Shown here piece by piece: positions 6,556 through 12,845 of a stretch of 14,387 nucleotides of DNA. Each line of letters opens with the position of its first letter. Position 1 is the first letter of the stretch. Location of the stretch: contig JAICIG010000188.1 in the NCBI GenBank assembly GCA_025924495.1, positions 1 through 14,387 of the forward strand. The letters run 5' to 3'. Both the position numbers and the translations under genes were made by a program. Below the pieces are notes generated by a model. It did no database searches, was not told where the DNA came from, and saw nothing but the letters and a program-made list of their open reading frames with translations. The stretch is from Pirellulales bacterium (lineage in GTDB: Bacteria; Planctomycetota; Planctomycetia; Pirellulales; JAICIG01).

Positions 6556-7008
6556 TTGCCTGAGATCTACGTCGATGCCGATGCCTGTCCTGTAAAGCAG
6601 GAAATTTATCGCGTTGCGAAACGGTACGGCTATTCTGTCACGCTGGTCACGAACGCGATCATGCGAGTTCCTACCGAGAGTTGGATTAAGCTGATAGTTG
6701 TCGAGGGGCGGCTCGATGCCGCCGACAATTGGATTGCCGAGCACGCGGCGGAAAACGATATTGTCGTCTCCGCAGACATTCCGCTGGCTGCCCGCTGCTT
6801 GGAGAAAGGGGCGGCGGTGCTTGATCCGCGCGGCGGCATGTTCACTGAGGATCGAATTGGCGAGGCGCTGGCGAGCCGCGAGCTGCTAGGGCAGCTTCGC
6901 GATCTCGGCGCCATCTCCGGCGGACCGGCTCCGTTCGACCAGCGACATCGTTCGCGATTCCTGCAGGCTCTTGACCAGGCCATTCAGGCCATTCGGAGGA
7001 AGCGATGA
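6556..7008 (+). CDS. YaiI/YqxD family protein (DUF188, UPF0178)
   Basis: The product matches the UPF0178 family along its full length. It has Tyr-Val-Asp-Ala-Asp-Ala-Cys-Pro near the N-terminus, then Arg-Val-Pro, Ala-Ala-Asp-Asn-Trp-Ile, and Val-Ser-Ala-Asp-Ile-Pro-Leu-Ala. Leu-Asp-Pro-Arg-Gly follows, and Gly-Gly-Pro-x-x-Phe plus Arg-Ser-Arg-Phe lie near the C-terminus. The family's conserved Asp residues and, as I recall, its placement in the PIN-like nuclease clan suggest an RNA-related role; the function is not established. No ATG is available. TTG at 6556 is preferred because AAAGGA (6543-6548) lies 7 bases upstream and the resulting 150 residues match the E. coli YaiI length of about 150. 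GTG at 6535 and TTG at 6520 are alternatives with weaker sites. The stop overlaps the clpS start by 4 bases, so the two genes are probably translated together. Confidence 0.88.
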   Translation: MPEIYVDADACPVKQEIYRVAKRYGYSVTLVTNAIMRVPTESWIKLIVVEGRLDAADNWIAEHAAENDIVVSADIPLAARCLEKGAAVLDPRGGMFTEDRIGEALASRELLGQLRDLGAISGGPAPFDQRHRSRFLQALDQAIQAIRRKR

Positions 7009-7391
7009 TTGATCCCCGGCTCTCTCTTCCAGAAGATCAATCGGCAACGGCGGCCGTCGCCGAGCCGCCCGTCGCTGAAACGCCGCGAGAAAAGCGCTCG
7101 CCGCGCAAACCCAAAAAGCTGCCGCCGCACGCGGTCGTTGTGCTCAACGACGACTTGCACACGTTCAACTATGTGATCGACGCCTTCATGAAAGTCTTCG
7201 GCTATCCGCGGGAAAAGTGCTTTCAACTGGCGATGCAGATTCACGTCCAGGGCCGGGCAGTGGTTTGGTCGGGACCCAAAGAAGTGGCCGAGCTAAAACG
7301 CGATCAAATTCGAGGCGCCGGGCCGGACTTATACGCCGCGAAGAAAGTTGAATTCCCCCTCGGCGTACTTGTCGAACCGCTGCCGGGTTAG
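7005..7391 (+). CDS. clpS: ATP-dependent Clp protease adaptor ClpS
   Basis: ClpS binds proteins carrying destabilising N-terminal residues and delivers them to the ClpA/ClpC unfoldase. The 128-residue product has a basic, Pro-rich N-terminal extension (about 1-40). The ClpS core follows: Leu-Asn48-Asp49-Asp50, the helix Tyr-Val-Ile-Asp-Ala-Phe, His80 in Gln-Ile-His-Val-Gln-Gly-Arg, and Glu-Val-Ala-Glu-Leu-Lys. Asn48, Asp49 and His80 align with the residues of E. coli ClpS (Asn34, Asp35, His66) that hold the substrate's N-terminus. The positions of Met40 and Met62 of E. coli ClpS are Phe54 and Ala76 here, so the side-chain pocket differs. The ATG at 7005 overlaps the preceding stop (ATGA), with GGAGGA at 6995-7000. 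A 6-bp dyad spans the stop (7381-7399) but lacks a T-run, so it is a poor terminator. Confidence 0.92.
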   Translation: MIDPRLSLPEDQSATAAVAEPPVAETPREKRSPRKPKKLPPHAVVVLNDDLHTFNYVIDAFMKVFGYPREKCFQLAMQIHVQGRAVVWSGPKEVAELKRDQIRGAGPDLYAAKKVEFPLGVLVEPLPG

Positions 7392-7453
7392 AGCCGGCAC
7401 GACCTTGCCTTCGCTAAGCGATCTGAACTTGCTCATCGTCTTCCCTGGGCAGT

Positions 7454-8449
7454 TCAGTGCAGGCTTCGCAGCAAACCAATCGTGGCCCAGGCGCTGCCGA
7501 AGTACGTGATCGGCACGGGATTGGTAAACGGCTTTTCGCCCGGCTGCGCTCTGGACGACATGGGCCACGAACCGTCCTGATTTTGACTGTCGATCAAAAA
7601 CGCGATGGCCCGCTGAATTTCTTTGCGTTCCGGCTTGATCCCGGCGAGGTTCAAGGCGAACAGCGCTTGCCCCGTCGCAAAAGCGTCGCTCCCTACCTCC
7701 GGAACTTGTCCCCAGCCGCCATCCGGTTGTTGCCGATCGAGGAGTTTCTTGACCTGCACATCAACGGCTTCCTGCGGCTTGCCCGCGCGCACGTCGACGA
7801 GCAACCGTAACAGTGCAGACTGCAAATCTTTGCCAGGCTCGATGGAATTCAGCCAGCGCATTCCCTTCTCGCGGCTCTCGCGCTCTGCAGGCGCGGCATT
7901 TGGTCGCTCGAGCGCCAAGCAGGCCCACAGTGTAATCACTTCGGGCGACTCGAAGACGGGCGGCGGCCCGTTGGCCGGCGGCGGCGTCGACCAGAAGCCC
8001 TCGGCTTCCTGATGCCGCACGACGTGGTCGGTCATTTGTCGCAATTCTTCTGGAGTGAGGATATCGCGTTCGGGCATCAGTTCGGCCATGCAGGCCAGGT
8101 AAATCGCCGCTACCTTCACCAGATTCCAACCCGGCCGCGGATCGCGCGGTTTCTCAATGCCTTCCAAAAATCGCGACTTGGTCCAGGCGCCAATTTCCTT
8201 GAAATCTTCCTCTTGGACGGAAAGGCGTCGGCGTCGCGCCTCATTCAAAGCCCAGACGGTCAACGTGCCATGATGGCACGTGGCGCACTCATGGTCGCTG
8301 CGCCACTTCTTGGCGTCTTGCACGAGGAAGTCGACGCCCCGTTCGACGGCCTGTTGCAGCGAATTCGCAGTCGGGGCTTCAGCATGCACCTTTGGTTGAG
8401 GATCGGCGGAGAGCACTGCGAAGATTGCCGCCAGGCTAATGCTGACCAT
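7454..8449 (-). CDS. Exported squalene-cyclase/prenyltransferase-like repeat protein with CxxCH motif
   Basis: The 331-residue product starts with a short signal peptide (about 1-23, Leu/Ala-rich). It carries alpha-alpha barrel repeats of the terpenoid cyclase/prenyltransferase type, with QW-like motifs Gln-Pro-Asp-Gly-Gly-Trp-Gly (about 241-247) and Gln-Asp-Gly-Ser-Trp (about 291-295). No Asp-x-Asp-Asp cyclase acid motif was found, so hopanoid or squalene cyclisation is unlikely. Cys55-Ala-Thr-Cys58-His59 is a CxxCH motif, which in exported proteins usually binds haem c covalently; only one is present. Planctomycetes have many such exported repeat proteins of unknown role. GAGGG precedes the ATG at 8449 at good spacing. 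It lies 152 bases after the membrane protein gene on the same strand and converges on clpS. Confidence 0.85.
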   Translation of the reverse strand: MVSISLAAIFAVLSADPQPKVHAEAPTANSLQQAVERGVDFLVQDAKKWRSDHECATCHHGTLTVWALNEARRRRLSVQEEDFKEIGAWTKSRFLEGIEKPRDPRPGWNLVKVAAIYLACMAELMPERDILTPEELRQMTDHVVRHQEAEGFWSTPPPANGPPPVFESPEVITLWACLALERPNAAPAERESREKGMRWLNSIEPGKDLQSALLRLLVDVRAGKPQEAVDVQVKKLLDRQQPDGGWGQVPEVGSDAFATGQALFALNLAGIKPERKEIQRAIAFLIDSQNQDGSWPMSSRAQPGEKPFTNPVPITYFGSAWATIGLLRSLH

Positions 8450-8601
8450 GCTCTTTCCCTCGTTGACGGTCCACTAGAGCGCCCGCTGCGCTCCCGATCT
8501 TAGTCGCTGCTCGTCGCGACCGCAAAACTCAACAGGCGTCAGCGTCTGCCGGCTGAATGCTTCGCGTTGAAAACGCCGCCGCGGCTCGGGCGCTCGCGCA
8601 A

Positions 8602-9423
8602 TCAACGCCGCGTCAACGTCGCCGGCAATTCACGGGTTTCGCCGGGGGAAATTTCCCGCAATTCATAATGAGCGGGCAGAAAAGCGTCTCCGGCCGTGAT
8701 CTCCAGATAGGCGACCTGGCCTTCGGGATTGAAAAGAAACATGAACCTTTCGGCAATCCCTTGTTCGTTCGTAAGAATGGAAAAATCGTTGAATCGGTCT
8801 TCCGCATCGCCGGGCGCCGGCTCGCGTTCGTTTTCGCCGCGCCAATGGCAGTCGACCGTGGCGAACTGGATGGGCTGATTCTGTTCGTCGGTCACGGTCA
8901 CGACAATCTTACACCCCTTGTGTTCTTTCTCTGCGGTTTCGGGGCTTCCAGTCGGCGCGTGACACTCATACGTCGCGTAAGCCAGGCCGGCCGAGAACAG
9001 CACGGCGACAATCGCCCCGAAAGAGGTCAGGTACCGGCCGCTGAGATAAAAGAGGGTTCTTAAGACGAAGAGTGTGATCGCGATCGTGGCAGCAAGTTTG
9101 AACGGCATTAAGCCCAAGCCGCCGACAAGCACCCCAGCGACGAGCGCCCAGAGAATGGCGCCCATCAGAGAGATGAAACCCGCGGTAAGAGATGGACTGC
9201 CTGCAGCGCTCAGCGGAATCACGCGCGGCCCCGTCGCCTGTCTTGATTCGAGAACTATGAGCGCCGCACAAAAACCGATCGCACTAAGTGCGATCGGCGT
9301 CCAAGCAAACAGGCCAACGAGATTGCCCAAGAGCGCCAAGCCGCCAATTTGAGTTGCGCCGGGAAGATCGAATCCGGTCGATCCGAACGCTCCGTTAGAA
9401 GCGGGCGATACTCGGTTGGCCAT
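8602..9423 (-). CDS. Multi-pass membrane protein with C-terminal beta-type domain, unknown function
   Basis: I do not recognise the family. From the ATG at 9423 (AGGAAAGG just upstream) the product has 273 residues. A frame extension to 9630 adds 69 residues without membrane or signal character and is rejected. Hydrophobic segments lie at about 26-58 (long enough for one or two passes), 80-104, 106-124 and 134-152. After Tyr-Glu-Cys-His at about 152-155 comes a soluble region (160-273). It begins Lys-Ile-Val-Val-Thr-Val-Thr-Asp-Glu and contains Thr-Asn-Glu-Gln-Gly-Ile-Ala, the pattern of carboxypeptidase-regulatory-like or Ig-like beta domains (Val-Thr-Asp-x-x-Gly-x-Pro ... Thr-Asp-x-x-Gly). 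The domain assignment is inference. It is transcribed away from the 9691 gene and toward the squalene-cyclase-like gene, with which it may share a transcript. Confidence 0.72.
   Translation of the reverse strand: MANRVSPASNGAFGSTGFDLPGATQIGGLALLGNLVGLFAWTPIALSAIGFCAALIVLESRQATGPRVIPLSAAGSPSLTAGFISLMGAILWALVAGVLVGGLGLMPFKLAATIAITLFVLRTLFYLSGRYLTSFGAIVAVLFSAGLAYATYECHAPTGSPETAEKEHKGCKIVVTVTDEQNQPIQFATVDCHWRGENEREPAPGDAEDRFNDFSILTNEQGIAERFMFLFNPEGQVAYLEITAGDAFLPAHYELREISPGETRELPATLTRR
9275..9297. repeat. Perfect 11-bp inverted repeat inside a membrane protein gene
   Basis: CCGATCGCACT (9275-9285) and AGTGCGATCGG (9287-9297) are exact inverted copies around a single A. It encodes residues about 43-50 (Pro-Ile-Ala-Leu-Ser-Ala-Ile-Gly) of the membrane protein. 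It could form a cruciform or mRNA hairpin, or be a protein binding site; it contains CGATCG in both arms. Confidence 0.7.
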
Positions 9424-9638
9424 GAAACCTTTCCTATCAGCGCCAAGCCCGGCCATTCGAGCCGAGCGGAAGCTTTCAGCCACGCGAACGCGCAGGCATA
9501 TCCTAGCGGCTGGGTTCAGTTTGCGCAAAGGCCGGCTCACGGCCACAAAGGACACAAACCGGCCCAGCGCGATCCGACCGACCACACCCCCCTTCAGAAT
9601 GATGCATGTATTGCAACTTAAATTCGGCATTTAAAATA

Positions 9639-9666
9639 TTGTTAGAACTTTTTGTTCCGGTAAAAT
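9639..9666 (+). promoter_or_regulatory. Probable promoter of the TPR/ASPIC-UnbV gene with an internal dyad
   Basis: TTGTTA at 9639-9644 and TAAAAT at 9661-9666 are 16 bases apart in an AT-rich pocket that contrasts with the GC-rich surroundings. Between them, GAAC (9645-9648) and GTTC (9654-9657) form a dyad with a 5-base T spacer, which could be an operator. Transcription would begin near 9673, giving a short leader before the start at 9691. Confidence 0.5.
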
Positions 9667-9690
9667 GCGACTCGGACGACAGAGAACTGG

Positions 9691-12600
9691 TTGCAGCGTT
9701 TTTTCAGTTCACGAAACGCATACCACAGGCGGTTTAGTTCTCTCGTGAAAAGCCGACGCTCGGTTGCAGTACGTGCGCATGCCGACGCCGCGAAGGCGAC
9801 GCAATGCGCGGACGATTCGACTCGCTCATCGAAGAGCTATCGACATTCAATTCTCTGGGCCTGCGCCGCGGCGGCCTTTGTGGCCGCAACGTATAGTGGT
9901 TATCGATTTTGGACGGGAGCGGTTTCGTCCGGACATTTGCTCAGCCAAGCGCAACAGGCATTGGCTGCCAAGAATTATGCCGCTGCTGAAGAATTCTGCC
10001 TCAACCTCATCGGTCACCATGGACCTTCGGCGCCAGCACTGTTAATCGCGGGCGAGGCAGCCGCTAAACAGGGCCGACCCACCGATGCGCTCGGCTACTA
10101 TGCCCAGATTCCGCCTCAGGCCGGCAGGGACGCGGCCCTGGCTTGTGCCGCAGCAGGCGATCTGCTGCTGAAAAACCACCACGCTTCAGCCGCGGAAGCG
10201 CAGTTTCGTCGTGCCTTGGAAATCGATCCTACGCTGATTGTCGCCCACGAACGCCTAGCCTCCTTGCTCGGCATTGAGGGGCGCCGCTTCGAGTCCTTGC
10301 CGCACCTGTTCACTATGCTGCGCGCCGGCCGATTTTCAAAAGAACACTTGATCCTGTTAGGCAGCCATGCGGCAGCCATCGACGAGAGAAACGAGTTAGA
10401 AAAGTTCTACCAGGCGACGCCCGATGATTACATGCCGCTCTTGGGCGAGGCGCGATTCGCGATCCGCTACACGCGGATGGACGAGGCGAAGCGCTTGCTC
10501 AAACGAGTATTGAGCCAATCGCCTCATCAGATCGAAGCGCTGGCCGAAGTCGGCCAGGTTCTGCTGGCTGAAGACGATCCCGAATTTCGTCAATGGCTGC
10601 TCGTTATGGCGCCGACCGCCGAAGCGCATCCGGATGTGTGGATGACCCGGGGGTTATGGGCGAAGCGGCACGGCGACGCGCGCGGCGCCGCCCGCTGTTT
10701 TTGGGAAGCCATCCGGCGAGATCCCTCACATCAGGCCGCCACGTATCAGTTGGCACAGTCGCTCAATTCCCTGGGCGACGCAAAATCCGCCGACCGACTC
10801 AGCGCCCGCGCCCAGCAATTGCAAGACCTCGCCAGCGTGATGGATATGCTGTTCGTCAATCGTGAGAACCTACGCCTGATGAGCGCGGCTGCGGAACTTA
10901 CCGAGTCGCTTGGCTGCATCTGGGAGGCATGCGCTTGGCGCCAGTTCATTCTCGAACTCGAGCCAAAGGCCGGTTCCAGCCGAGCTGCCTTACAGCGTCT
11001 GGTCTCCAAGCTCGAAAACGACTCGCCAATGGTTCTGGATTCGGCCAATCCGGCGAAGCAAATCGACCTCTCCGCCTTCCCTTTACCGAAGCAAGACGTC
11101 GAATCTTCGGAGTTTCGCCGCGCGGCGCCGGAACTGGCGGGCGGTCGAACGCGATTTGACAACGTCGCCGCAAAAGTCGGCATCGATTTCAAGTACGATA
11201 ACGGCAGCCAAAGCGATCGGGAAGATCGGCAGATCTTTCGTGATACCGGCGGCGGCGTTGCCGTTCTCGATTACGACTGTGACGGGTGGCCAGACATCTA
11301 TTTGACGCAGGCCAGGCGGCGCCCTCTGGCCGGAAGCCCTGCGGATCCTTTGGATCGCCTTTATCGTAATCGGGGCGACGGCACGTTCGAAGACGTGACG
11401 GAGCGCAGCCTGCTGGCAGAAGACCGCTTCAGCCAGGGCGTGGCCGTCGGCGACGTGAACAATGACGGCTTCCCCGATTTGTATGTAGCCAACATCGGCG
11501 CCAACCGGCTTTACCTGAACCAGCAAGACGGCACATTTCGCGACGCGAGCGACCAGGCGGGCGTCGGCGGCGAATCCTGGACCACCAGTTGCATTCTGGC
11601 TGACTTCAACGGCGACGGACAGCCCGATATCTACGAGGTTCATTACGTTCAAGGCAATGACGTCTATGAAAAGACCTGTCCCTATGGGGGCAGGGAACGA
11701 TCGTGCGCACCCACCGTGTTTCAGCCGCAACCCGATCGCTTCTTCTTGAACCAGGGAGACGGCCGCTTCGCCGACGAAACCGAAGCCGCCGGCCTCAATG
11801 CCGAAGGCGGCAATGGTTTGGGGGCGGTCGCGGGCGACTTCGACGGCTCGGGCCGGCTCAGCATCTTTGTGGCCAATGACCAGAACGCGAATTTTTGTTT
11901 CTTCAACGAGACCGGCCGCCCAGGTGCGGCGCCAAAGTTCGTCGAACGCGGCGTTGTTTCGGGGCTCGCCTACGACGCCGAAGGCAAAGCGCTGGCCTGC
12001 ATGGGGATCGCCGCCGGAGACGCCAACGAAGACGGCAAGCTTGATTTATTCGTGACTAATTTCTTTGAGGAACCGAACACCCTCTACCTGCAACTCGACG
12101 AAGGCATGTTCATTGACGACACCGCGCAAAGCGGCCTACTAGGACCGAGCTACCGCATGCTCGGCTTCGGCGCGCAGTTTCTCGATGGCGAGCTCGACGG
12201 CCATGTTGACCTGGTCGTGACCAACGGCCACATCGAAGATCTCTCTTTTAACCAGACTCCCTATAAAATGCGGCCGCAATATTTTCGCGGGCTCGGCCGC
12301 GGACGCTTCCAAGAAGTCCCCACCGAGCAGTTGGGCGAGTTTTTCCAAGGCGAATACTTGGGCCGCAGCCTGGCGCGAATCGACTGGAACCGCGACGGCC
12401 GCGAAGATTTCATTGTCTCGCATCTCGACGCTCCCGTAGCGCTGCTCTCCAACACCACTCAAGAGACGGGCCATTTTTTCGCGCTGCAGTTGCGCGGCGT
12501 GCAATCGTCTCGCGACGCCATTGGGGCCCGAGTTACGATTGAGGCCGGCGCAACAACTCGCACGCAATGGCTCACCGCCGGCGACGGTTACCAGGCCAGC

Positions 12601-12768
12601 AACCAGCGCCAGCTCCTCTTCGGCCTCGGATCACATCAGCGCGTCGACAAGCTCCAAATTCGCTGGCCGTCCGGCTTATCCCAAGAATTCGCTGATTTGC
12701 CGGCCGATCAGGAATTCATTATTGTCGAAGGATCGCCGCGAGTTACTCGCGCGCCTGAAACCAGGTAG
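9691..12768 (+). CDS. Membrane-anchored TPR, FG-GAP/VCBS repeat and ASPIC/UnbV protein (CRTAC1-like)
   Basis: The 1025-residue product has a basic N-terminus, one hydrophobic segment (about 53-73) that should act as a membrane anchor, TPR-type helices (about 83-375), and a beta-propeller of FG-GAP/VCBS repeats (about 495-905). Calcium-loop motifs D-x-D/N-x-D-G-x-x-D lie near residues 526, 587, 638, 777 and 898; the one near 716 (Asp-Phe-Asp-Gly-Ser-Gly-Arg-Leu-Ser) has lost its last Asp. A Cys-rich insertion (Thr-Cys-Pro-Tyr-Gly ... Ser-Cys-Ala-Pro) is typical of these planctomycete propellers. An ASPIC/UnbV domain closes the protein (about 941-1012, Ile-Gly-Ala-Arg-Val to Trp-Pro-Ser-Gly). 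The propeller is probably extracytoplasmic and binds ligands or surfaces; the partner is unknown. The start is uncertain: TTG at 9691 fits the promoter, GTG at 9745 is the alternative. No terminator was seen in the 77 bases before the protease gene, so the two may be co-transcribed. Confidence 0.9.
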   Translation: MQRFFSSRNAYHRRFSSLVKSRRSVAVRAHADAAKATQCADDSTRSSKSYRHSILWACAAAAFVAATYSGYRFWTGAVSSGHLLSQAQQALAAKNYAAAEEFCLNLIGHHGPSAPALLIAGEAAAKQGRPTDALGYYAQIPPQAGRDAALACAAAGDLLLKNHHASAAEAQFRRALEIDPTLIVAHERLASLLGIEGRRFESLPHLFTMLRAGRFSKEHLILLGSHAAAIDERNELEKFYQATPDDYMPLLGEARFAIRYTRMDEAKRLLKRVLSQSPHQIEALAEVGQVLLAEDDPEFRQWLLVMAPTAEAHPDVWMTRGLWAKRHGDARGAARCFWEAIRRDPSHQAATYQLAQSLNSLGDAKSADRLSARAQQLQDLASVMDMLFVNRENLRLMSAAAELTESLGCIWEACAWRQFILELEPKAGSSRAALQRLVSKLENDSPMVLDSANPAKQIDLSAFPLPKQDVESSEFRRAAPELAGGRTRFDNVAAKVGIDFKYDNGSQSDREDRQIFRDTGGGVAVLDYDCDGWPDIYLTQARRRPLAGSPADPLDRLYRNRGDGTFEDVTERSLLAEDRFSQGVAVGDVNNDGFPDLYVANIGANRLYLNQQDGTFRDASDQAGVGGESWTTSCILADFNGDGQPDIYEVHYVQGNDVYEKTCPYGGRERSCAPTVFQPQPDRFFLNQGDGRFADETEAAGLNAEGGNGLGAVAGDFDGSGRLSIFVANDQNANFCFFNETGRPGAAPKFVERGVVSGLAYDAEGKALACMGIAAGDANEDGKLDLFVTNFFEEPNTLYLQLDEGMFIDDTAQSGLLGPSYRMLGFGAQFLDGELDGHVDLVVTNGHIEDLSFNQTPYKMRPQYFRGLGRGRFQEVPTEQLGEFFQGEYLGRSLARIDWNRDGREDFIVSHLDAPVALLSNTTQETGHFFALQLRGVQSSRDAIGARVTIEAGATTRTQWLTAGDGYQASNQRQLLFGLGSHQRVDKLQIRWPSGLSQEFADLPADQEFIIVEGSPRVTRAPETR

Positions 12769-12845
12769 TTGCTTCCGCCTCTACCGGACGTTAGCATGCT
12801 TCTACCTATTTTGGGTGAAGATTCGCAGGCGCCTCAGGGGTTTTT

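Noticed and set aside
7381..7399. Bidirectional terminator between clpS and the convergent gene
   Set aside because: The 6-bp stem is real but there is no T-run on either side.
9424..9630. 69-residue N-terminal extension of the membrane protein
   Set aside because: The extension lacks membrane or signal character, and the ATG at 9423 has a good ribosome site.
9645..9657. LexA (SOS) box
   Set aside because: Known GAAC/GTTC-type LexA boxes have a 4-base spacer; this has 5, and the neighbouring gene is not a repair gene.
11083..11730. 215-codon open frame on the minus strand
   Set aside because: It is antisense to the FG-GAP repeats and has no recognisable features.
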